Shown: positions 22,568-30,489 of the stretch, in pieces
Layout: each line of letters begins with the position of its first letter
How positions within the stretch are numbered: the stretch's first letter is position 1
From: a virus
IMG/VR virus record: IMGVR_UViG_3300008050_000120
Location: 1-37,379 of that record
Strand: one strand, 5' to 3'
Length of the DNA: 37,379 bases
Notes under the pieces: generated by a model
What the model saw: the letters and a program-made list of their open reading frames with translations, nothing else
Told to the model about the DNA's origin: nothing
Databases searched by the model: none
Program-made: the position numbers and the translations under genes

Positions 22568-22831
22568 ATGTCTAACGAATTGGAAGAGAAGACTAAAGAA
22601 ATTGAGCGAGTTACGTCAATGCTTATCGCAATTGCGGTAAATCATTTGCATAGCACATATGATAACAATCAGAAGCGTCTCAGGGCAAACTTCTTTGCCC
22701 TCCCGGCTTCTGAAGTCTTTAAGACTTGGGAGTGGCTGTCGGACAATAGCAAGCTCGCTGTACTTACAGCGAAGAGAGCCCTATTTGATAGAGTAATTAA
22801 GGACTTCTTAGAAAAAGGAGAGGTGGAATGA
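22568..22831 (+). CDS. Hypothetical helical protein
   Basis: 87 aa with good ribosome site (aaagga). All-helical (KEIERVTSMLIAIAVNHLHSTY; AKRALFDRVIKDFLEKG). First gene behind promoter copy 4; overlaps the next by ATGA. Confidence 0.65.
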   Translation: MSNELEEKTKEIERVTSMLIAIAVNHLHSTYDNNQKRLRANFFALPASEVFKTWEWLSDNSKLAVLTAKRALFDRVIKDFLEKGEVE

Positions 22832-23739
22832 GCATTCTCGAAACCTTGGCTAAGGCTGGTTCTGGATATCTTTTTGATAATTATAGTTATTATAATAATC
22901 ATCTAGATTTAAACCTCATCAAGAAGGCAGTCTTTGATTCAGGATATTTAGATGCCAAGCTAAATAACCTAGTCTTATCAGAACAGCGCACGAAGGATAT
23001 GTTTACTTCCTTCCTGTCTCTTTCCTCTGAGGAAAGAATAGCGGATTCCGCTTTTGCAAAAGCGGCAATCAAGGAGTATACTTCCGATGCTTTTATAGAG
23101 ATTCATAGTGGTGCGATTGCTCGCGGAGGAGTACCATGTGTCTTTGAGGCAGCAAAGAGAAATCCAAACTTTATATGGATGGATTTCTTTAAGAGTCTTT
23201 ACGCTTCTGGCTCCGGAAGATCATACGGATACGTTTATGACGGGCTGAGAATGGCTTTGGAGGAAAGTACAAAGCAAGACCCAAACGCTGTCAAGACATT
23301 TACTGAAAAAGAATTATTTGATAATCCATGTAAGCCGCATCACAATTGGCGCAGTGTATTTTACAGGGAGTTTATTAAAACAGGTTCCTTAACAAAGAAG
23401 TATGCTAGAAAAATTAGAAGCGAGTCAAGTGGGTCGGCCTCTCATGCTGGTGTGAAAGCTTTGATAGAGAATAAGGATTTATACACAAACTATGACGATT
23501 TGCTCTTAGGCATGAGTGATTCGAAATATGATTATGTCTTGGTTCTGCTAGCTAAAGAGCTTCCGATTCACCTTCTGACTTCAATTATGGGAAGCCAATC
23601 ACGCGAAGTGTTATACGCGATTGAAAGAAGAATGGAAGCTCACGAGAGAGAGCAGGAAGCTATAAAGAAAGCTGAAAAAGCCAAGAGGCTAAATACGATA
23701 ATTGAGGGAGCACCTGATTTGTTGGGTGATTTATTTTAA
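22828..23739 (+). CDS. Large helical hypothetical protein
   Basis: 303 aa, ATGA-coupled to the previous gene. It appears all alpha-helical with repeated short helices and a charged coiled-coil C-terminus (ERRMEAHEREQEAIKKAEKAKR). No enzyme motif. It resembles in character the proteins at 12725, 30479 and 31229. Confidence 0.65.
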   Translation: MSILETLAKAGSGYLFDNYSYYNNHLDLNLIKKAVFDSGYLDAKLNNLVLSEQRTKDMFTSFLSLSSEERIADSAFAKAAIKEYTSDAFIEIHSGAIARGGVPCVFEAAKRNPNFIWMDFFKSLYASGSGRSYGYVYDGLRMALEESTKQDPNAVKTFTEKELFDNPCKPHHNWRSVFYREFIKTGSLTKKYARKIRSESSGSASHAGVKALIENKDLYTNYDDLLLGMSDSKYDYVLVLLAKELPIHLLTSIMGSQSREVLYAIERRMEAHEREQEAIKKAEKAKRLNTIIEGAPDLLGDLF

Positions 23740-23769
23740 ATAGACTATAAAGAAAGTCTGGAGAGAAGT

Positions 23770-24042
23770 ATGGAGTACGTCTGGCTAGAAGAGCCTCTGC
23801 ATAAGAACCATTTTGGAAAGTTTGCATGGGATGAGTATCCTGAGATTGCTGACACGTTGATGATCAGTTTCGACGGATCAATTATGGCAGTAGCACGCAA
23901 CAGAGTGCAGCCTCACTATGAGGCGGAAAACGTAGAGGGCGTTAGAATGGGATACAAAGATCCCCCCAAGCCTGTCCGAAACCCAAAATTTGAAAGTATA
24001 GATGCTATCTATAAGGTCTTAGCTTATTACGTTAAGCTATAG
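23770..24042 (+). CDS. Hypothetical protein
   Basis: 90 aa from ATG 23770 with ggagaga upstream. Strand-rich start (EYVWLEEPLHKNHFGKFAWDEYPEIADTLMISFDGS). No family. A textbook terminator follows 15 nt after its stop, ending the operon from 22568. Confidence 0.65.
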   Translation: MEYVWLEEPLHKNHFGKFAWDEYPEIADTLMISFDGSIMAVARNRVQPHYEAENVEGVRMGYKDPPKPVRNPKFESIDAIYKVLAYYVKL

Positions 24043-24056
24043 TCTTAAAGCTTTGA

Positions 24057-24089
24057 AAAGGCTCCGACAAATTGTCGGAGCCTTTTTTT
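24057..24089 (+). terminator. Rho-independent terminator
   Basis: 13-bp perfect stem (AAAGGCTCCGACA/TGTCGGAGCCTTT) with loop AAT and a run of seven T. The best terminator in the window. Confidence 0.95.
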
Positions 24090-24128
24090 ATCTAGTAATA
24101 TGGTTACATAAAATAGTGAGACACTTAT

Positions 24129-24533
24129 ATGGATAATGGATTTACAAAGAAGGCTGGCCTTGAAGAGTCAGGAGTAACTGATAATAGAACTCAGTTGCCG
24201 ATTAGAGTGTCAACAACTGTCAGGTTAAAGTATAGAAAGTACTTTAGCAAAGAATGGGGAGATAGAAGAGACGTTCTATACGATCTAAATAATCCTGAAT
24301 TAAATGAAGTAATTGCTCAAGATTTTAGAGCAAACCATGGAAACGTCGTTCATATGTTTCCATCAAATCAGTCAGATATTTCTTCTAAAAAAAGAATGTG
24401 GGTTGAGATCAGAAAAGAATTTTCAACCGGCCGGCCTTTTAACTTCTTTTTTTCTATTATTAGACCTGATTCTATTGATATTATTGGAACAACTACTAAG
24501 TATGTAAAGCCTAAAAAGCCAAAGGTATTTTAA
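24129..24533 (+). CDS. Hypothetical protein before the HExxH protease
   Basis: 134 aa. Basic, with strand-like stretches (LPIRVSTTVRLKYRKYF; FFFSIIRPDSIDIIGTTTKYVKPKKP). Only 7 nt separate it from the next start, so they are probably co-transcribed. No family is recognised; ribosome site weak (gtgag). Confidence 0.6.
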   Translation: MDNGFTKKAGLEESGVTDNRTQLPIRVSTTVRLKYRKYFSKEWGDRRDVLYDLNNPELNEVIAQDFRANHGNVVHMFPSNQSDISSKKRMWVEIRKEFSTGRPFNFFFSIIRPDSIDIIGTTTKYVKPKKPKVF

Positions 24534-24540
24534 GAAACAT

Positions 24541-25851
24541 ATGTTAGATAAGAAAGCAAATGGCCCACACTATTGGCCGCAGGTTTTAAACAAGGTTAAG
24601 TCTATTGGGCTGCGTCCCGAGATATCAACCATGTTAAATAATGTTAACCAAATAGTTTGGGATCAATCGCCTCCTGCGGATAATCCAAATGCTATTGCTT
24701 ATGTATCATCGGAAGATAAAGATGATGATGGCAAGATTGACAAGATACATTTTGTTCTTTCTAAATTTCCTCCCAACGCAGAAGAGGGTGAGATAAATTC
24801 TATCGTAGAAATGGTTGCAAGAACGCTGGTTCATGAGTATGGTCATATGGAAGACTTTGACCCAGAGAAGGGATTTCCTGGCGGGGAAGGTGTCGCGGAG
24901 TCCGCTGAGAGACAATCGGAATCGACTATACAAAGCGGGCTAACAACACTGTCGGCTCTTAATAACTTTAAAGGAAAAGGATTAAACATGTTAAAAGAAT
25001 TACAAAAACTAGCAAATCATCTGGACGGACTCGGAGAGGTGGAGTTTGCAGACAGATTAGACTCAATTGTAGCTTCAAATATAAAGCTTGCAGCTATGCC
25101 AACAAGGCAGAGCGTTCGAGAGGGTGTAGATCTTTCTCAGGAAGAAATAGCTGCACTTGATATATGGGATGCAGTATTTAAAGAGGCTTATAATACTTAT
25201 AGTCCAGCTTATGCCATCGAAACAAGTCCGCTTAAGGCCTATCTTGATTCGGGAATTCATGTTTCTAAAGTTTGGAATGATCCACAGTTTAATTCTATTT
25301 CAGAAGGAACGGCTTTTAAGACGACTATTTCTCAGACAATTCCAAACTTTGAATCACTTATTAGCGGCGCACTAGTTAAGATAAATCCGCAGGATCAGCC
25401 ACAGGCTAAGGCAACTCGCACACATTCTAACCTTATGAAGATTCAGGATCTTGTCGGATCAACAGCCGATGGTATTTGGGGTCCAAATACGAAGGCTGCG
25501 GTAGAGACATTCCTTGGTCGTAATAGCAAGCATTTAATCCCAGAAGGACAGGCCGGAGTCAATCAGGCTATCAACGGATGGTGGACAACTGGAGTTGCAG
25601 GAGTTTCTGCCGCTGGTAAGTATGAGAAGTCCTGGCTTGGTTTGCTTAATCTTCTAACAGACTTAGAGGGTAAAGGCCAAGATGCTATGATGACTGATCA
25701 GGATGCCTCTCGGGCTCCCGATTCTGCTTATCAGACCCCAAGAGTTGAAGCTCCTGCGGCGCCGGCAACAGAAGCTCCAAAGGCAGAGGCTCCCGGTATA
25801 GGAGCGATTTCATCTGAGTTTAGTGTGGGAATCCCAAAGTTTAGCAGGTAA
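24541..25851 (+). CDS. HExxH zinc metallopeptidase fused to helical hairpin and peptidoglycan-binding-like segment
   Basis: 436 aa. HEYGH at 98-102 with Glu residues 15-20 residues further on (GGEGVAESAE) is a gluzincin-type zinc site. From Met150 comes the helical-hairpin motif (LKELQKLANHLDGL...FADRLDSIV) that elsewhere begins proteins. Then a region with SQEEIAALDIWDAVFKEAY, a segment resembling peptidoglycan-binding repeats (STADGIWGPNTKAAVETFLG, about 310-330) and an Ala/Pro/Glu-rich tail. An internal ribosome site (aaggaaaagg) before ATG 24988 could make a shorter protein starting at the hairpin. Probably a virion-associated or ejected protein; cell-wall or head maturation role inferred. 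Confidence 0.75.
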   Translation: MLDKKANGPHYWPQVLNKVKSIGLRPEISTMLNNVNQIVWDQSPPADNPNAIAYVSSEDKDDDGKIDKIHFVLSKFPPNAEEGEINSIVEMVARTLVHEYGHMEDFDPEKGFPGGEGVAESAERQSESTIQSGLTTLSALNNFKGKGLNMLKELQKLANHLDGLGEVEFADRLDSIVASNIKLAAMPTRQSVREGVDLSQEEIAALDIWDAVFKEAYNTYSPAYAIETSPLKAYLDSGIHVSKVWNDPQFNSISEGTAFKTTISQTIPNFESLISGALVKINPQDQPQAKATRTHSNLMKIQDLVGSTADGIWGPNTKAAVETFLGRNSKHLIPEGQAGVNQAINGWWTTGVAGVSAAGKYEKSWLGLLNLLTDLEGKGQDAMMTDQDASRAPDSAYQTPRVEAPAAPATEAPKAEAPGIGAISSEFSVGIPKFSR

Positions 25852-25852
25852 G

Positions 25853-26524
25853 ATGGACGAAGAAGCCGAAGAGTTTTCTCTATTAGATCTAATAGATTAT
25901 TACGAAGGGGGCCCTGTTATTAAGGGTAAAACTCCTGATGTTAATAGAGTTTTGTTTGGCCCAGGAGAAAATACTTATTCTAATAAACCCGTCCTCGCAT
26001 CGGGCAAAAACTCCACAACTGGAGATAGGCTTGCAGAGTTGCACAAAGAAGCCCTTGGTCTTTTTGATGTACCGGGCGGTTCCCCACCCGGAGCGCAAGG
26101 ATGGAGAAGCAGAGCAGAGGGCTTCAAAGCTGAAGACTCTGAAACATCCAATCTTGCCGGAGGCACAGACGATGCAAACGAAGAAGAGGCTTGGCCCGCT
26201 GTTAACATAGATAGAAAGAAAGATGAAACACAAGATGATGAAGAGTGGAATTTCTTTGACTTTCTGATGTCTTCATCCGGCTATAACGATTTTGAATCAG
26301 TAAAGAAAGGATTCTATATAGCAGACAAAGGACGAGTCTGGATGAAGAAAAGTACTGGATCTATTTATTATTCTAAATTTGATAATTCTAATAATATATT
26401 ATTAATTAATACAAAAGAAGGTTTGAGCAAAAGTCAGAAGACAATGTTGAAGAACAAAGTTAATATGGATAATTCTATTTCTAATAGAAAAAAAGAAGCT
26501 TACAGAGAAATCTTATCTAACTAA
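25853..26524 (+). CDS. Acidic low-complexity hypothetical protein
   Basis: 223 aa from ATG 25853 (upstream caggtaag). Acidic and largely unstructured (DDANEEEAWPAVNIDRKKDETQDDEEW), with a short globular C-terminal part (GFYIADKGRVWMKKSTGSIYYSKFD). Located between two proteins with wall-binding-like motifs; probably structural or scaffolding. No family is recognised. Confidence 0.65.
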   Translation: MDEEAEEFSLLDLIDYYEGGPVIKGKTPDVNRVLFGPGENTYSNKPVLASGKNSTTGDRLAELHKEALGLFDVPGGSPPGAQGWRSRAEGFKAEDSETSNLAGGTDDANEEEAWPAVNIDRKKDETQDDEEWNFFDFLMSSSGYNDFESVKKGFYIADKGRVWMKKSTGSIYYSKFDNSNNILLINTKEGLSKSQKTMLKNKVNMDNSISNRKKEAYREILSN

Positions 26525-26538
26525 TGGACGGAGTAGAA

Positions 26539-27861
26539 ATGAGTAATACGAAAACTGAACTATTAAAGCTGGCAAAAGCTTTAAGCAAGTCTGGGCATGA
26601 GGCTATCTCGAATAAAATTGCTAGCTTGACAAAGAGTGCCGCTCCTACTGCGGCTCAGGCTGCCGAAATGGCAGACGTGGCTACATATATTAAGAATAAT
26701 GTTTCTGTTAGCGATATAAATAAGGCGAAAGCTGATCCGAATCAGGCTTTCGTTTATGCTGCCGCTCCCAATGTCTCGTGGAATAAGGGAGGGTGGGGAA
26801 CAAAAGAGGAGCTTATGATTGCGGCTCTTTACTTTGGCCGGATAAGTGGCTCTTTTTCTGACGCTAAAGTCTTGGGGCTATTTCCTGCAACAGTGGTAGA
26901 TGCCGACTTTGTTAAGTACAGTGATTTATCAATAAAACAAATAATTGAGAAGGAGCTAAAGCATTCGCCATCACATCTGCAGATGGCTCTCAAGGCCAAC
27001 TCTCTTTCTTTGGGGTCTCACGATCCGAATAAGACTGATCCGAATAAGACTGATCCGAATAAGACTGATCCGAATAAGCCTTGGATTCCGGTTCAGACAA
27101 AGATGACTCAAATGGGTGCAACAAATATAGATGGCACACCACTAGCTTCTGATGGACGTTGGGGAAAGAATACTTCTGCTGCATGGAATAAGCTAACCGG
27201 AGATACTACCACTCCAACTGTCCCAACAACTTTAGCTCCTGCTGATGCTTTAGCAAAGCTTACTGGAGCTACGACTGCTCCGGGTGCGTCACAGGCTAGT
27301 GCGGTTTCAGCTACTTTATTAGAGGCTTATTGGAAGTTTCCAGAGACAGATAAGAGACTAACCCTAACTAAGAGAGATGCTCTCCTAAAGGCAGTTGGTC
27401 TTACAACGAAGGAATCAAAGCCGTATAGTGGATATACCCCCTCTTCACAGGCGAAGATTAGTGCCGCTTATGTTGCAGATCTTCAAGCTAATCCTAATAT
27501 GGAAATGGTTCTAGAGTCTCCGAAAGCTCAGAAGCCTGCTCAGCCTCAGTTTAATGCATCCGACTTCTTCTCGGCAGATGATGTTAGAATGAGAAAGGCA
27601 GACGGTGGTTTATTCTATGTCCCTGATCCTGCGAAGCCAAACACTGTAGCTCCGTTATCTCAGAGAAAGCCAGACTTCTTAACTCAGAGAGAGCAGCGCA
27701 GAATGATGGGAGAGATAAGGCGAGAAGAAAAGGATCCGAAAAAGAGGCGAGCGTATCGCCAGAAGATCTCGGGTCAGAGAAAGAGTGAGCGAGGCCTTAC
27801 TCGTGCAGAACGAGCGGCAGGAAAGACTAGAGAAAACAAGGGAACTACTGGCCTTACTTAA
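26539..27861 (+). CDS. Virion-type protein with helical hairpin, DPNKT repeats and wall-binding-like segment
   Basis: 440 aa from ATG 26539 (ggag 5 nt upstream; ATG 26524 lacks one). It begins with the helical hairpin (KTELLKLAKALSKSGHEAISNKIASLTKSA). A central four-fold DPNKT repeat leads to a segment like the peptidoglycan-binding fold (IDGTPLASDGRWGKNTSAAWNKLTG). Thr/Pro/Ala-rich linkers and a strongly basic C-terminus (EKDPKKRRAYRQKISGQRKSERGLTRAERAAGKTR) follow. Likely structural or delivered; inference only. Confidence 0.7.
   Translation: MSNTKTELLKLAKALSKSGHEAISNKIASLTKSAAPTAAQAAEMADVATYIKNNVSVSDINKAKADPNQAFVYAAAPNVSWNKGGWGTKEELMIAALYFGRISGSFSDAKVLGLFPATVVDADFVKYSDLSIKQIIEKELKHSPSHLQMALKANSLSLGSHDPNKTDPNKTDPNKTDPNKPWIPVQTKMTQMGATNIDGTPLASDGRWGKNTSAAWNKLTGDTTTPTVPTTLAPADALAKLTGATTAPGASQASAVSATLLEAYWKFPETDKRLTLTKRDALLKAVGLTTKESKPYSGYTPSSQAKISAAYVADLQANPNMEMVLESPKAQKPAQPQFNASDFFSADDVRMRKADGGLFYVPDPAKPNTVAPLSQRKPDFLTQREQRRMMGEIRREEKDPKKRRAYRQKISGQRKSERGLTRAERAAGKTRENKGTTGLT
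27022..27078 (+). repeat. 15-bp coding minisatellite (DPNKT)x4
   Basis: Three exact copies of a 15-bp unit (GATCCGAATAAGACT) plus a fourth that ends in AAGCC, in frame within the 26539 gene. It encodes Asp-Pro-Asn-Lys-Thr repeats, a flexible spacer. Copy number probably varies by slippage. Confidence 0.95.
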
Positions 27862-27893
27862 GTCAAAAATCTAGCTCGATAGTTAATTTAGTA

Positions 27894-27925
27894 ATATAAT
27901 TTTTCCCCGTACTATATCTTCCCAG
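27894..27925 (+). promoter_or_regulatory. Phage promoter motif, copy 5
   Basis: ATA at 27894-27896, 14 nt with TTTTTCCCCGT, ACTATAT at 27911-27917. It is 27 nt from the next start codon. An inverted repeat CCCCGTAC/GTACGGGG (27905-27937) encloses the box and lies in the 5' leader. Confidence 0.65.
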
Positions 27926-27943
27926 ATAGGTACGGGGAATTTT

Positions 27944-28582
27944 ATGATTCAGATTTTTGAAAGTAATAGCCCTTCAAAGCCCAAGCGACAGGGTGGAAGA
28001 AAGAGGCGAAGTAAGAAGCCTACCTCTCAAGAGGTAGACGCCAGAGCAAGGGCTCAGCTAGACAAGCTTAACCCGATGGTTATCCCAATGCTCGCTGTTG
28101 GATTGCAGAATAACCCAGAAAATAGCTTCTTTGCGTCGAGCCGTGACGTTATTATAAATACTCCACATAGACTTTCAGATAACTGGATTATCTCTTTGAA
28201 CCGTTGGGTCGAAGAGCAGATAAAGTCTGCTGTGTTAGATCCTCCTGCTGAGCTAATTATCGGTGCCAGACAAAGGGTCGGGCCGCTTATGATTCAGAAG
28301 ATCGTAAAGCCAAAGGCTAACGCACCCTATCCAACTCCAGGCCTTATGTGTATTGATAAGAATGGCTGGAAATATCTCTTTAAGACGGGAAAGGCATATA
28401 ACTTTGAGGCGGGAGAATACGTTTCCTTCTCGGGCAAGCTATCCGGTCATGGAGAGGGAATTTCATTCTTTAAGCGCCCGACAAAAATCGAAAAGGTTAT
28501 TCCGATTGATGGTTGCGAGGCGCCAGATAAGGCTTATACTCCTACTGCTCCACCTAGCGTGGGCAAGATAGATATCTTTTAA
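27944..28582 (+). CDS. Hypothetical basic protein
   Basis: 212 aa, first gene behind promoter 5. The N-terminus is basic and disordered (KPKRQGGRKRRSKKP). The C-terminal 80 residues have a strand-rich domain (GWKYLFKTGKAYNFEAGEYVSFSGKL...GISFFKRPTKIEKV), perhaps OB-like. No family is recognised; nucleic-acid binding is plausible. Confidence 0.65.
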   Translation: MIQIFESNSPSKPKRQGGRKRRSKKPTSQEVDARARAQLDKLNPMVIPMLAVGLQNNPENSFFASSRDVIINTPHRLSDNWIISLNRWVEEQIKSAVLDPPAELIIGARQRVGPLMIQKIVKPKANAPYPTPGLMCIDKNGWKYLFKTGKAYNFEAGEYVSFSGKLSGHGEGISFFKRPTKIEKVIPIDGCEAPDKAYTPTAPPSVGKIDIF

Positions 28583-28613
28583 CCAGACACTTAGACGAAA
28601 GGAGGAACGCAGC

Positions 28614-29642
28614 ATGATCAACAAAGCAGACATAGTAGTTGGTTTATGCTGGGGTTGACCTTCGGGTCAATCTCAATATAAAAGCGATGAAGCAAAAGGA
28701 AAGATTACTGCACAACTAGCAAGTAGTGGTGAGTACGATGTTATAGCAAGGTGGGCCGGAGGTAATAACGCCGGACATACAGTGTGGGTTGACAATAAGA
28801 AGTACAAGACACACTTGATTCCATCTGGCGTTTTCTACGGAGTAGAATCTGTTATTGGTCCCGCCTGCATTTTGCACCCGGAATCATTTCTCAGTGAGAT
28901 AGAATACCTAGATAAGAACGGATTTGATACGGGGTTAGTTAAAGTTTCCCCACGTTGTCATATTGTTTTAGATGAGCATATCGAATATGACAAGCGAAAT
29001 CTAGCATCAAAGCTTGGAACGACAAGCAAAGGGATTGCTCCATGCTATGCCTCTAAGGCAGCCAGAACAGGAGTCTTAGCGAAGGACGTTCTAGATCCCT
29101 CATGGATTTGGAATGAGAAGCTTAGTGGTTCAGTGCTGTGCGAGGGAGCCCAGGGAGTTTGGTTAGATATTGACTATGGTCTTTATCCCTATGTGACGTC
29201 ATCTACAACGCTGCCATACGGAGCCTGTTCAATCGGATTCCCACCTCAGAAGATTAACGATATTTGGGGTGCGGCAAAGATATATGATACAAGATCAGGT
29301 GAAGACCCCAGATTCCCAGACAGCTTGCTTGATGACGTGGAGTTAGCTGCGATAGCAAAGCTGGGAGAGGAGTATGGTGTGACAACTGGTAGACCAAGAA
29401 AGGTCAACTGGTTGAACCTAGACTCTCTAATACGAGCAATTAACCTTACTGGCACGACCAATCTGGTTATTAGTAAGTGTGACATTCTTCAGGAGTTTGG
29501 AGTCTTTAAGCTTGTCTATAATAATGAGAGTCGTAGCTTTGCAACTCTGGATAAGATGTGTTGGTTTATAAATGACGCCATATATTCGGCGTGTGTCTTA
29601 ATTGAGAATGTTAAATATTCTTACTCCCCGAAAGGAATATAG
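28614..29642 (+). CDS. Adenylosuccinate synthetase (PurA/PurZ family) with in-frame TGA in the P-loop
   Basis: About 340 codons from ATG 28614 (ggagg upstream). It should join Asp to a purine 6-oxo nucleotide using GTP. Family motifs are intact: GGNNAGHTV, TTSKGIAPCYASKAAR, EGAQGVWLDIDYG..PYVTSS, KIYDTRSGEDPRFP and TTGRPRKVNWL. The P-loop, normally GLQWGDEGKGK, reads GLCWG, then ten extra codons beginning with TGA (28656-28658), then DEAKGK in the same frame. The TGA lies in a 10-bp hairpin capped by TTCG. The rest of the gene is well preserved, arguing for recoding rather than decay: translational bypassing of about 30 nt is my leading idea. PurZ (2-aminoadenine pathway) cannot be excluded, but Asp of the loop is kept and no other Z-genome genes are seen. 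Confidence 0.8.
28651..28685 (+). promoter_or_regulatory. Candidate translational-bypass (recoding) element in purA-like gene
   Basis: Gly codon GGT (28653-28655) is followed by TGA (28656-28658). The stem TTGACC (28655-28660)/GGTCAA (28665-28670) has a TTCG tetraloop and extends with GGGG/TCTC to 10 pairs including wobbles (28651-28674). The family alignment requires 28656-28685 (30 nt) to be absent from the product. T4 gene 60 has the same kind of signal: Gly codon plus stop codon within a UUCG-capped take-off hairpin. Landing codon not obvious: AGC (28683) gives the exact family sequence; GGT (28665) matches the take-off codon but leaves six extra residues. Confidence 0.55.
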
Positions 29643-29643
29643 A

Positions 29644-30489
29644 GTGGCGAAAACAATGGTTCTTTATCACGCTGGCTGTCCAGATGGATTCGGTGCAGCG
29701 TGGGCTTTTAACCAGAAGTATGGGAGGAAAGCACAATATATGGCGGTCAGTCACAATGAGGAGCCTCCGATGGTTACTGGGCGTGATGTATTTATTGTGG
29801 ATTTTTGTTATCCCAGGGTTATAATGGATGAGCTAGAGGAGGAGGCAAATTCGATAGTGGTCATTGACCATCATAAGACTGGACTGCAGAATTGTGGTGA
29901 CTTGAATTACTGCCACTTCGATATGGAGCAATCTGGGTCTGTTCTGGCTTGGAAGTACCTCTTCAAAGGAAGGGTTGTTCCGGCACTTCTTCGGCACGTT
30001 CAAGATAGAGACTTGTGGAGTTGGAAGCTTGACTCGACGGAACAAATCTTATCGGTAGTTGACTCATACAATCGAAACTTTGCAGACTGGAATCAGCTAA
30101 ATCTTGATATGGGAGAAATTGGATCTCAAGGATGGAGGAAGATGGTTAATTCCGGGGCTGAAATTATGAGATATAAAAAGTCTACTATAAAAATAATGCT
30201 ATCAAATAAGCACCGAATAGATATTCTTGGAGAAAGCATTCCAGCAATAAACTCTGCTTGTTTTCAGTCTGAGTTGGGGAATATTCTTTCAGAGAATGAA
30301 GAGTATGCTGCCGTTTACTATTTTGATGGAGAGAAATATAGATTCTCCTTGAGGTCCTGGGACAATAGAATGGATGTATCCTCTATAGCTTCGGAGTTTG
30401 GAGGCGGTGGGCACAGAAAGGCCGCAGGATTTAGCATTAATAATATGGGTGAGTTAAAGACAGGAACAGGAGAATATAGTGGTGGATAA
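29644..30489 (+). CDS. DHH/DHHA1 family phosphoesterase
   Basis: 281 aa from GTG 29644 (aaggaa 7-10 nt upstream), directly after the purA-like stop. Motifs: HAGCPDGFGAAW (9-20), FIVDFCYP, IDHHKTG (DHH at 75-77), then a C-terminal DHHA1 domain with GGGGHRKAAGF. The family hydrolyses nano-RNA, pAp or cyclic dinucleotides (NrnA-like), or acts as a single-strand exonuclease. Here it may recycle short RNAs or blunt nucleotide second messengers; the exact substrate cannot be told. Confidence 0.85.
   Translation: MAKTMVLYHAGCPDGFGAAWAFNQKYGRKAQYMAVSHNEEPPMVTGRDVFIVDFCYPRVIMDELEEEANSIVVIDHHKTGLQNCGDLNYCHFDMEQSGSVLAWKYLFKGRVVPALLRHVQDRDLWSWKLDSTEQILSVVDSYNRNFADWNQLNLDMGEIGSQGWRKMVNSGAEIMRYKKSTIKIMLSNKHRIDILGESIPAINSACFQSELGNILSENEEYAAVYYFDGEKYRFSLRSWDNRMDVSSIASEFGGGGHRKAAGFSINNMGELKTGTGEYSGG

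Noticed and set aside
27022-27078. CRISPR-like tandem repeats
   Set aside because: Direct 15-bp coding repeats without spacers; no CRISPR array seen anywhere in the window.
28651-28674. Selenocysteine insertion element (SECIS) at the in-frame TGA
   Set aside because: Bacterial SECIS hairpins lie after the UGA with a characteristic loop; here the UGA is inside the stem, the loop is TTCG, and the family has no Cys/Sec at an inserted position.
30167-30190. ACTATA inside the DHH gene
   Set aside because: No ATA at the fixed distance and it lies within coding sequence.
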